64,000 bases of DNA from Lingula anatina (lineage: Eukaryota > Brachiopoda > Lingulata > Lingulida > Lingulidae): the NCBI RefSeq assembly GCF_001039355.2, contig NW_019776002.1, positions 438,414-502,413 of the forward strand, read 5' to 3'. The notes below the pieces were generated by a model. It was not told the origin of the DNA. It was given only the letters and a program-made list of their open reading frames with translations, and searched no databases. This document shows, in pieces, positions 49,101 through 60,582 of this stretch. Position 1 is the stretch's first letter, and every line of letters begins with the position of its first letter. A program made the position numbers and the translations under genes.

Positions 49101-52100
49101 CTAAACTTCACTGTTAAAGAATTTTTACACTAAAATTTAAAAAACTCACCATTTGTAGTACAAACATTTAGTTCAACATGAGGCTGAAGGAAACAAAAAA
49201 TTCATAATTAATAAAAAATAATACTAATTTAATCTATTAGGCCACAAAAATAATACACATTGATTATTTGATCTGAATGTCAATGAAACATCCAATTTAA
49301 TGAGTATAACTAAATATATACTAAACGTGAAATAAATCTTCATTTACATTAAGTCCCCCTCAGGATGTACAAAAAGCTCTAAAATCAACACATATCATTT
49401 TTCTTAAATATCCATAATGTAACATTTAACTGAAGAAAACCCCACACAAACCCTGCTCTCAAGGACTGAAAAGCAAACTTTTAAAATTCAAGAACCAAAC
49501 TCAGATACTTTGCAAAAGAAATATTTCCATCAAGCATCTGGGAGTGTGTTAGCAGCTGAAGCAGAACAGAGCAACAAGATGTTACGTGTTAGTTAGAGAA
49601 CTAGGACAAGCCTGATAGTGATGCTAGCCTCATCTAGTGAAATGGGTCTTGCACTACTCAAAAGGAAATACTGGCCCCTGTGGTGGTACACAGTGTGTCT
49701 TTTCAGTGGTCCCTGCACAAAAAGCACAAGTGTAGTGAGAGAGATAGAAATAGGTGACAAAAAAATGGCAAACAAAAGAGTAGATAGTCTGCTCATGATC
49801 TACAGCCACCTAGATAACACTTACAGCTTTACCCTCCTTCCCATGATTGACTTGTAGAGTAGTTTGTAACTGAGTGTTAGCCTGAAATACATGTAATACT
49901 CTATGATAAATTCTCAACACTCAAATTTAAAATGATATCATTTCCAGCAGAAATTTTGTGTTGAATATATTTTCTTTTCTATGGATTACAGCGATGCTTT
50001 CAAAATTTTGATCTCCAAATTAAGTGAGAAGGTCCCCCTTCCTCACCTTTTTTTTTCTTTTTTTCCCTCTTTTCGGGGGGAGGGGGGTTGTTAGTAAATA
50101 AAAAATCATCACAAAGATTCTGCTGGAAACACTCAAGTTCAAAATTCTTACATTTAATTTGTAGTTGCCTGGATTGACAAAGAGATCTACTTTGAAATCT
50201 GTAACTTCCTACAAGAAGAAAAGAAATTGAAAGAAAAAAGAGCAAAGAAAGACAATGAATTCTTGTATTCAACTTTTCGACAACTTGTATAACTTTATGA
50301 TGCTTTTTAATACTGTAATTAATTTTCAATAAGATTAATAGAATAATTAAGGTACTTTGACAAATAAGGATAAAAAACAAGGAAAAAAATCTGGATTTTC
50401 TCACAGGAATGATGCCCATCTGGCCCTGGTCCAGGTCCCCCAAGCCAGACGGTCTGCTGGACTGGGCAGCTTTCTGGTTCTCTTCATAATTCTTCAGTTC
50501 AAGGAGGAGATTCTTAAAGCAAAAAATTATATGTCTTACTGATATGTACTTTACTTCTCTGGCATGCTATTACTTCAGTTGAAATAAAATATATACTAGT
50601 ATAATGCCTGCTTTCAATTTATCAGTTTTAAATGTAGTTTCAAATAGTTTTGAGATAAATGATCAAATATATCATTAATGCCTGGTATTGGTAAAGATTA
50701 CCCCAGTTTAATGTGAAAACCATCATTATTGTCCATATTAACCTGTTTTCTTTGGCTGAGTTCTCGGATCGTCTCCTGCTCCACGTTAGTGTCCATCAGG
50801 TTGCCCTTCATTTCCTGGGGTGCTGCTTTATAACCACGGACTGCAATACGACCACAGGATAAGTGAGAATACAGTTCACCCTGACTGTTAACCATACAGT
50901 CACTGACTATACAAAAGTTACTTGTAGTGAATTTCATGACTGCTAAAAAAAGGTTATCGTTTATTCATATAAGTATAAAAGTTCCATATACCTTCAGTGC
51001 ATCACTGTTCAATGATATTATTACCTATCAATATCCTTACCTTCTCCTTCTATTGAACAACAGATCAGCTGCTGTTGTCCATCCAGTCTATAATCAGCCT
51101 GAAAAACAAGTTATAACATATATCAACATTTTAATCTACAATACTCAACATCCAATATAAAGGGCACTTCAAATTTTGAAATGTACATGGTGATTAAAAC
51201 TAGCTGTAAAGTTACTTTGGATTACAGCCAGTGAGAGAGACTTATCACCACAGCAGTAGTTACTTTATTTGTAATTAACTGTGTCAGACATCAACTTGAC
51301 ACTTTATATTCAGGTGCTTACATCAACGATTCCTGCCACTGCATTTGTGAAATTATCCTTAAACACAACTTCTCCAGTTCTGTCACTGCGGGCGTCAATC
51401 TGAAAACAAATACACTTTTTGGCTACCTTGTATGACTATTGACAACAACATATCTTTAGATTGAACACATTTAGGGACAGCAAAGTATATCAACATTTAG
51501 GTGTAATTCACCTTTCTATAAAAAGGACTCCCAACTAGATAAAATGCTGAGACACATGAAATGGGCTATACCTTACATTTACAATATTTTTGTATTTTTA
51601 AATCTCAAATAACCAGCTGTAAGAGTCTTAGACTGGGTTCCCATAGATTTAGATCGATCCATCTGGATTGACCTAACTCACTGGGGGTTCACGCTAAATT
51701 GCTGTCAGCTTCCGGTAGCCAAGTGCGCACGAAAGTTAATTACCCCCTTACACCTTTTAGTAGTCAGGACAGACATTTAAGCTGGTTAAGCTGACAGTAA
51801 TCTAGTGAGACTCCCCAGGGGGGATAGATCGATCTAAATAACTGTGGTCTCATAGGTTGAGGATTAAATCTTTTTGAGTATATAATGGAATGTTTTACTA
51901 TTTCACAGAGAACAAGCCTCCTACCTTGCCATTACTCCACCCTGTGATCAACTCGGGCACACCATCACCGTCCAGATCAAAACTGTTGATAGTGACTGCC
52001 TGGTTCTTGGACTGAAATCAGACAGATGTATGTCAGTAATGGCTGGCTAGAGTGTTCTACTTCCTTATGAGATCTATACAAGTGACGACTGGCAAGAAGA

Positions 52101-54715
52101 ATCTGCTTCATAACAGCAATTGTGATATTATTTAGAACTCACAGTTGAGGGAAAAATTGGTTTCCATGTAGAAACTAAATACAGGGACAGGAGCTTTTTT
52201 TTATACAAAATAAGCAAGTTATTTTCAATAGCCATTATATAACTAACACATACCACTGGGACTGGGATCAAATTACTTCAACTGTTTATGAAAGATATTG
52301 CTATTTAAGCCCATGCACAACGTTGACAGCAGAAATTTATCAAGAAAAATTTTACCTGGAAAGTATTTCAGGTACGGTGTTTTGAATAAGTTTAAGAATT
52401 AAGTATCCCCTGTTCCTTGAAGAATACCCACCAATAGAAAATAACTGTAACCATCTTACCTTATCATGCTAATTCCCCATAGTGACTATGAATTTGAATC
52501 CCAGAGGTGGTCACTACTTACCTTAATCCTCCAGTACCTAGCTGTCCTGTCATATACACCCACTGTTCCATTTGCCAACATATAACCAAACCTACTTACC
52601 TTAATCCTCCAGTACCTGGCTGTCCTGTCATATACACCCACTGTTCCATTTGCCAACATATAACCAAACCTACTTACCTTAATCCTCCAGTACCTGGCTG
52701 TCCTGTCATATACACCCACTGTTCCATTTGCCAACATATAACCAAACCTACTTACCTTAATCCTCCAGTACCTGGCTGTCCTGTCATATACACCCACTGT
52801 TCCATTTGCCAACATATAACCAAACCTACTTACCTTAATCCTCCAGTACCTGGCTGTCCTGTCATATACACCCACTGTTCCATTGGCCAAGGCATAACCA
52901 AACCTACTCCCCATCATTTTACACAGGGATGTGATGGTCTGAAGTCAAGGGAAAAAGTCAATTGTATGAAAAAAAATACACTAATAAATTAATTGCAGCC
53001 TGTTTTTAGTCTATAATCTTTTGCAGAGAGGTGATTGTCTAACATTAAAAACCTTTACTTTCATAGCCAATAACATTTCAACATGCAATGGGCGTTGTCA
53101 ACACAAATATTAAGTTTCAAACATAATCATGATGTTTATCTAAATTGAACAAAATGCTATTACCTCTGTCTCTGTCATTTCTGCAATGATTTCATCTTCT
53201 TTGAATATTCGGATGTCAAAGTCTTCAGATCCAACTATCAACTGTAAAGTAAAAATAACCTTACTGATGGCTAATTTAATACTGTTTTTAAAGAAACCCA
53301 TTACTCAATGAACAGAAACAAATAAATGGTAAATTACTTATGAGAACTTTATGACAATAAAACTATTCCTTACCTCATTAACTCCATCCCCATTAAAGTC
53401 TAGCATGGCCAGGGAGCAAACATTGTCACCTGTTACCTGTAACATAATGATACATTAAAGTCTAGCATAGGTGAACAAACATTAACATCCGTTACAAACC
53501 AAACAAATGAAAAAAGCACACGAAATATATTTATTCAACAAGTAAAACACAAAATGTCAAGCCATATAAATCCTCACTATGGGAAGCACTGAGGCAGAAA
53601 CAAAATTTTACCAAATTCAGAAAATAAATAATGCCTCACTTACTGTCCAGAAGGGGTCATTGCCCTCATAATCATATCCATGTAGGGAGCAGTTGCCCCC
53701 CACCACAGCCAGAGGGGTATCTATGGAGCCCAGGTGACCCACTATGATAGCATTGGAACCATCAGGGGTCTGAAATAATGCACATATTGAAATTCCATCT
53801 ACTTTAGAATTTATGGACAAAAAATATTTTGAAAGAAATAACTACAATCATATTAATGATTATACCATGCTAAATTTGAATTATGTAGCTCTGAATTTTT
53901 TGTAATAGTAAGTTATGAAGAAAATAAACATAGCACTTACTTTATCTGACAAAAATATATTTATAATAAATGATAACAAACAATTCCTCAAACACCTCCA
54001 GTCACAATAATCAATGTATTCAAATCTAAGCATCAAAAACAAGCAAATTATTTAACTACATTAAAAGAACTTGTTGTTTTGAAATAGGTATAATACTTAC
54101 ATCTTGATAAAACAAGTCTGAGTTATTGTCCACGTCATATGCCAGGAGGTTGGTCTGTGTGCCCACCATCAGGATGTCATTTGGTTTGGAAGCGTCCAGT
54201 CTCCCTGCACACACTGCACTCACTGCCTGGTTGATGTTCAGTAAACTGATGTCTGTGTCTGCTGAACCCTCCATTCTTCCTCCTCTCTCTCCACGTGTGT
54301 GAGGGTTGTGGATGAACACCTGAGAACACAGTGGAAAGGATTGACACCACTCACACTACATGTCAATTATAACTCTTTCTTCTTGCCTGACTCAATAGGG
54401 TCCTTTCTCTGGGATTACAAAGATGATGTATTTCTATAACATTGTTGTCTGCACCTGTAATATTCTACTTCTCAACCCAAACAATTCAAAATAACGTTTT
54501 ATTATATTTTATTCTACTTCAGTGCTGGAGTGTTCAGTAATATTTGATCCAATTCAAAAGAACTTATGGTCTCTAATATAATATATGAGTACACCTACCT
54601 TGCCAGCAGTGGTAGCACAGGTGAGACAGGGGTGTTTACCATCATATTTCCCCACAGTTACCATACGTGGGTTGATCTTGTGATTCAACTTCAGGGTGAA
54701 AATTGGAACCAGCAT
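46177..54715 (-). CDS. BBS2: Bardet-Biedl syndrome 2 protein, BBSome subunit, complete, 22 coding exons, about 738 residues
   Basis: BBS2 is a core subunit of the BBSome, which moves membrane proteins in and out of cilia. Exons: 54599-54715, 54101-54319, 53644-53769, 53374-53436, 53164-53241, 52834-52938, 51925-52011, 51322-51399, 51041-51098, 50743-50840, 50405-50512, 50152-50208, 49825-49881, 49150-49183, 48871-48934, 48496-48603, 48198-48324, 47635-47763, 47253-47390, 46944-47056, 46617-46765, 46177-46283. The N-terminal beta-propeller has [38 protein letters not shown] and [18 protein letters not shown] short coiled coil ([20 protein letters not shown]) precedes the GAE-type region with [18 protein letters not shown] and the helical end [13 protein letters not shown]. 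Human BBS2 is 721 residues. A 5' UTR acceptor lies at about 54,763. Exon 6 can extend in frame through a 78-bp repeat. Confidence 0.96.
48108..48267. repeat. 80-bp duplication across BBS2 exon 17 donor, one haplotype only
   Basis: Two units (48,108-48,187 and 48,188-48,267) each hold the last part of exon 17 and its donor CAGAGG|GTAAGT. The intronic unit keeps its donor. Copy A (41,937 region) has a single unit. Confidence 0.93.
48558..48738. repeat. 83-bp tandem duplication across BBS2 exon 16 acceptor
   Basis: Units begin at 48,558 and 48,641, with 15 bases of a third at 48,724. On the minus strand each full unit contains the acceptor GTATGTTCTAG followed by the first 46 bases of exon 16. 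The outer copy lies in the intron but has an intact acceptor. Because 83 is not a multiple of 3, using the outer acceptor would shift the frame. Confidence 0.93.
51631..51850. mobile_element. Foldback MITE, copy 2, in BBS2 intron 7
   Basis: Close relative of the 8,344-8,560 element. Shared blocks include GGGGGTTCACGCTAAAT, CGAAAGTTAATTACCCCCTT, GACAGACATTTAAGC and AATCTAGTGAGACTCCCC. Outer GACTGGGTTCCCA and GATCGATC arms are mirrored at the other end. It is non-coding and lies between BBS2 exons 7 and 8. Confidence 0.85.
52517..52906. repeat. In-frame 78-bp tandem repeat, 5 units, at BBS2 exon 6 donor
   Basis: Units begin at 52,517, 52,595, 52,673, 52,751 and 52,829. Read on the minus strand, the unit at 52,829 is the true end of exon 6 ([20 protein letters not shown] and so on to RIK) with donor AAG|GTAAGT. 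Four more copies follow in the intron, each ending in the same donor. The unit is exactly 26 codons and contains no stop, so the frame stays open from 52,938 to the last donor at 52,522. Extra units read [17 protein letters not shown] and so on. Confidence 0.97.
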
Positions 54716-54763
54716 CTTGAAAGTTGTTTTTTTCAAAGCACTTGAATCCCTATATAACCTTTG

Positions 54764-56421
54764 CTGAAAAAAAAAAGATAATTCTTACAGACAGCTGTGA
54801 TGTTAACTACTGCCTCATGTCTATATGAATTACAAATATAAACATATATTACACTTTATACAGATTTTTAACTCTGAAATTGAACAGATGAGGCTACATA
54901 TAAGTAGATATGCTTAGCTGTTGGTATATGTATTTTTAGAAAAAAGAGCTCTGAAACTGGGCAGATATTCCTGGATAAACTATAAGTTCAATAGAAAATC
55001 TTCAAGCCAGTAGCTAGTTGGTTTCCCTGTAGTGTTATTGTCTGCTACTGAGTTTAACTAATCTAAGCAGTAAGGCTGCAAGTGACATATGTTCAACCCC
55101 CTTATAGATTAAAATACTGTAGGTCATAAGGTTTGTATGACAGCTGTATTAGATTGATTGCTGTTTTCTTTTTCAAATTAACCATATCAGTATAAAACAT
55201 TGCGGTATAGTATGACATGCTGTTATAAAGGTTTTCTGTGAGGTTTTGTTTAATTCTTCCACTCATGGAGGTGACATACGAGCAGCCATTTATCTCAATG
55301 TAAAGGCCAGGTAATAGTAAATGTGGACAATTTAATCGGTTTTTAGAGCCGCCCCTCCCCTTGACAACATTAAAAAAAAACTCACAGTGCTTACAAGTTA
55401 AGTCTCTCCCAAAATGCTGTACTTGATCGCCTTAAAATTGCTGATTAATGCAGTTTTGGCAATGATGCACTATTAGTTAATACTTTCACATTTTCTCTCT
55501 CTCATTGACATAAGAAAATCAAGTTTTATCGACAAAAGAAAACGTGTTTGTCTAGTGCAGTGTATGCCCACCTTCTTAACTATCTTATTCGTTTACAACA
55601 TGATCCTCAGAGACGCTGCAGTGCACCAGAATGTATTTATGCACGAATCAGCACCAACTCACAGGTAGCTTCAGTGGAAACTAGTTGATAGAAACTATGC
55701 AGCTAATTTCTGTCACGCAGTGAATTATTTGTAATAACAAAAATAATAATAAATTCCACTAACCATCCTGTTTTATGAATGAAATTTTGCAAAAATAATT
55801 TTTGATAACTTGAATAGAAAATATAATATTGTCAAGATTTAAATTGGACGATTATTTTAAAATATTTAGCTTGCTAGGTCAAGGTCATTCAAGTCCGTGG
55901 TTGTCTGTAGTTTGTTGTAATGTTGAAGAAATGAGATGACCCTATGTCCACACTTTGTCTGCGGAATTGCCAACGGTTGATCAAGTGCACAATATGCTTG
56001 ACCTTTGGTGCGGCTAAAAAATGCAGGGATTCAACCATGCAGATCAACGGGCAAGGCAGATTGCAAGGCATTGTAACAGCCTGCGCAAGGTAAGACTGAC
56101 TTGACAGAGTGCCACGTTGTTCGTCGCACTCTACCAGTGTAATATGCTGCTCGAAATAAAATATTTATCCACTTTGCATCTTTGATTTATTTATATATGT
56201 ACGTCTTCGGTGAAGAGACTTTATAGATATAGAGGAAAGTCGTATGTGTTTAAAATGCTTGCGCAACTGATTTTTTATTGGAAAATGGAAGTCGGAGAAA
56301 CGCCAAGTGCAATTGAAACTCCCACCTTTTCCATGTTTTTGGTGTTCAGTTATTAGTTTAGGCTACGGAAGTTTACTACATAACTACATAACCGTTGAAA
56401 GTATACGTTAGGGAGCATGAG
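54764..56421. promoter_or_regulatory. Divergent promoter region of BBS2 and KIAA2013
   Basis: The two genes run outward from this interval of about 1.7 kb. It must hold the non-coding first exon of BBS2, implied by the acceptor at 54,763, and both promoters. No TATA box or conserved motif is obvious, and no coding exon is supported. Confidence 0.45.
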
Positions 56422-59400
56422 ATGTATAGGGCATTTCTCAAATTGCGGTAAGTGTCTAGATACTGTGGGGTTTTAAAAGATTATTGAAAAAATGTTACCT
56501 GTTATTATTATTCTAATTTAAGGTAATGGAAGAAATGATGTAATGATGTTCTCTCTAAAATTGATTTTTATTATTTTTTTTCAATAATTGTTCTTTATTT
56601 GTTATTGTTAGATTAAAATCCATTCCATTGAAACGTTCCATCCAAGGACAAATTTAGTCAAGATGATTGTCAGCCACAAAATATACTTAGATATCAGGAG
56701 ACAATAATATCACTGTCCAAGTCCTTAAATTTGATATGAGAATAGCCGATTGTTCAAAATGTGCATTTAAGAAAAAACTAGCTCTAAGCTTTAGAGTGTG
56801 TAATCATAATGGCATTAAGTTGTCTTTAGGAATACATTGAATGGATAACAACTGTTTGAAAAATATCCATATACAATAATTTAAAAGATCTTTAGAATTT
56901 GATGTTGATTTTTTGTTTTCTAGCGAACAAGATGCACTCAAAAATATTTTTGGAAAATTGCGGAAAAGGGTTTAATACCATGCTGAACCACTCAATTCAC
57001 CATTCTGAAAAATCTTGTCCACACAAAATTTTACTGGCCGCAGGCATTGGACATTGTTGATTTACAAATCAAGCCTTTAAGCTGTGATGCCATTTATAAA
57101 TTATATATCACAATAATGCTTTCATGCTTTTCAATATGAGCACATGGTGCCTTGAAAACTGATGTCTACTAGGTCTGGAAGAGATTTCCAGACAGGTTTT
57201 CAAGGCACCATGTAAAGCATGAATATTGATCTTGTTAGATGCCATAAAAAGTATATGTTGACAGCTTGCATTTTATGCAGGTATTTAGACATATCTTTCA
57301 ATTATTTATAATGCTTGACATATTATTGTGAAGCTCATATCTACAGTGAATAAAGGCAAATGGTTTTGACTGCTGACTATAATGAGGCATTTCATGATGT
57401 TGTCAGCTTAAAATGTACATTGTGTTCCATTCTGAGAAACATGTGAGCAGCATACATTTCCAACAAGAGGAACAAGCCGCTAGAACATGTCTTTACAGGT
57501 GCTGTCTCTACTTTGTTACTAAAAAGGCATTGGCAGTTTATGATTATCCAGACTAGTTAAGCAAATGAAAATTTTGTACTGGTGCCGTGGACATATTAGA
57601 TATCTATCATGGCTGTCATTGTATTACTGCTATTTCCAGGAATAAGAAGGTTTTGCTGGTCATTGTCTGAGACTGGGTTCCCATGCCTAGATCAATCCAT
57701 CTGGATCGATCCATCTCCCTAGGGAGTCTCGCTAAATTGCTGTCGACTTGCCAGCTTAAATGTCTGTCACACCTACCGTATCAGCTAGGGTGTAAAGACA
57801 ATTATCCCTTAACAGCCTCACTAGGCCTGACAGACATTTAAGCTGGTTAAGTTGATAACAATTTAGTGAGACTACCCAGGGAGATACATCGATCCAAATA
57901 TCTGTGGGAATAGTCCCTTACTGTTATTTTCAGGAATAGGAAGGTCTTGCTGGTCATTGTCTTACTGTTATTTTCAGGAATAGGAAGGTCTTGCTGGTCA
58001 TTGTCTTACTGTTAATTTCAGGAATAGGAAGGTCTTGCTGGTCATTGTCTTACTGTTATTTTCAGGAATAGGAAGGTCTTGCTGGTCATTGTCTTACTGT
58101 TATTTTCAGGAATAGGAAGGTCTTGCTGGTCATTGTCTTACTGTTAATAGTGGTGCTGTATATGTGGCCTTCCTGGCTGACGGCAAGGATAAGACCACGC
58201 TATAAGGGTAAGTGAAGATTGAGTTTTTCTTTCTGTTTCCTTAGGAAAAGTCTGTGTTATTTTGTTTTGACACATGACAGCCTAGAATTTCATTCTACTG
58301 ATTTATATGAAGCTGTGTATAGAAATCTTGGTAACAGGTTTGTATGTAAGAATGTATGTATGAGTGGTAATTACTCAGGGATAAATAGTGATTTTTTTTT
58401 ACAAATACTAAGTCAAGAAATTAAGTCATAATTTCTAATAATTAGAATATACCTATTGAGTGGTAGCAACAAAAATTAAAAAAAAAAAAAACAGGTTACT
58501 CTATTGATTTATTCTATGCAGTAAAACTACAAATTCTATAGAGAAACATAAATTTTGTGATCACAAATATATATGTATTTGAAAGTTTGATAATTTTTGC
58601 CCATTGGAAAATCAAGTTATTACCGTATTAAATAAAAAGTGTTATTTAGTTTATTATTATAAAATGGAAAGAGTGTGTCATATTTTGCCATTGATGTTAT
58701 GATTTATAATATGTAATTACTATGGATACATTTTCAGTTCATCCACTGGACAAGTGTATTAATGAGAAACTGGATAACTTTCAGTCAGCAGCTTTAGAGT
58801 TTGATGCCATTCAATATCACTCCCCTCTTCAAGAAGGTGAAAACTTTTATCCAGCATATATAGGTGAGTTAATAATTATATTATGTCAAGTTGCATTTTT
58901 GACGTTTTTGACAATGATTTGTTTGCACCGATTGTAATCCTTGATCTGGTACAATACCATTGTATCCTCATCACTGTTCTCACTCCCATCTTGATCAAAA
59001 CAATCTGGATCTGGTACAATACCACTGTATCCTCATCACTGTCCTCACTCCCATCTTGATCAAAACAATCTGGATCTGGTACAATACCACTGTATCCTCA
59101 TCACTGTCCTCACTTCCCTCTTGATCAAAACACAGAAATTGAATTTTAGCATGTTTTCTCAGCTACATAATATTCTTGCTTTTGAATAAAAGCATGTTTT
59201 TATGACCATATTAAGAGATACGTTTTTCTTTTTCCAGGTAATGGCAAATTTGGTTTGTCAGTGAACAGCGAGAATGGAATTTATTTACTACTTAATAGAT
59301 CACACACTTTACCAGTGCAGTTTTTCCCCATTGTGGATGTAAATATTGAGGGTCATGAGAAAAAAGGTAAGTGGAAAATGTGTTTTTTAACTGTTCTAAA

Positions 59401-60502
59401 AAATAGAAATATTTAATATTTGACTAGGACATGTTGGTGTCTGTGTGTTCAGCATCTTATCTCTTTCTCTATCTATCTAGTACAGGCATGTTCATGCGTT
59501 CACACCCATACAAATACTGACCTGACTGGAGAGCTCTTGTTCCTATATACTTTGTATAGTATCCTATATACTTTGTATAGTATCCTATATACTTTGTATA
59601 ATATCCTATATACTTTGTATAGTATCCTATATACTTTGTATAGTATCCTGTACACTTTGTATTTCAGAGGCATATGTGATAGACTTGAAGTCAGGACTGG
59701 TGCAGAGAATACAATGCTTCAGAAAGGCAGTAAGTTTGGCCTTATGAATCAACAACAAAATCAATTACTCTGACTAAAAAAAATGTTAAGTTTCCCTTTA
59801 ACTTAATATACACAGCCTAACCTAAATTTACTGTATTCTTCCAGTAATGATGCAAGTTTATTTGCTAAAAAGATATTTTTTCACTCTGTTGGTTTTGCTG
59901 CTTGTACAGCAATAAACCAATTATCAATATAACAAAGTAACTGAGACATTACTAGGGCATATGTTAGATAGCATTTGTCTTCCCTGTTTCAGCCCTCAGC
60001 CTGTGTGTCCATAGTCACTCAGGTTTATGCTCACAGGAGGCGTCCCTCTATCCTTGTCCAGGAGTTAAGGATACAAAACCCAAGTCCAGTAAGTGAATTA
60101 ACCAAAGACATGAGACTCATTAAAACAATTGGTCCTTCGGTCGTTCATTGCTTATAGATATATTTGTATATTCTTTTTACAGATTTTATAGCCATTGTTT
60201 AATTTAGAGCCATTGGCACACGCAGGTTTACTCATAACATTCATATTTTCTGATGAAAAGTTTAATTAGTTATGTGTCTAAATGCAGCTGACGTTGTCAA
60301 CCATATTTCTAGGAGAGCACCACAGTTGTGGATCTTCACCAGATAGGTGCCTCGGACTGGAAGGGAGTCTTGACACAAATAACGCCAGTCAAGTTAGTAG
60401 CTTTGGAGCTTCAGGAAACTCGCACCAGCATAATATTATTCACATGTAACTTGATATAAAAAATGCAATAATTCTGACTAGCTGAGAATATTAAATCTGT
60501 GG

Positions 60503-60582
<80 letters not shown>

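Noticed and set aside
52507-52992. Plus-strand frame with five [20 protein letters not shown]-type peptide repeats, resembling a Cys-rich repeat protein.
   Set aside because: It is the antisense of the 78-bp BBS2 exon 6 array; the minus strand carries the conserved BBS2 sequence.
59541-59660. Repeated Tyr/Leu-rich peptide (LYSILYTLY) in a plus frame.
   Set aside because: Arises from the 21-bp intronic minisatellite, whose unit length is a multiple of three.
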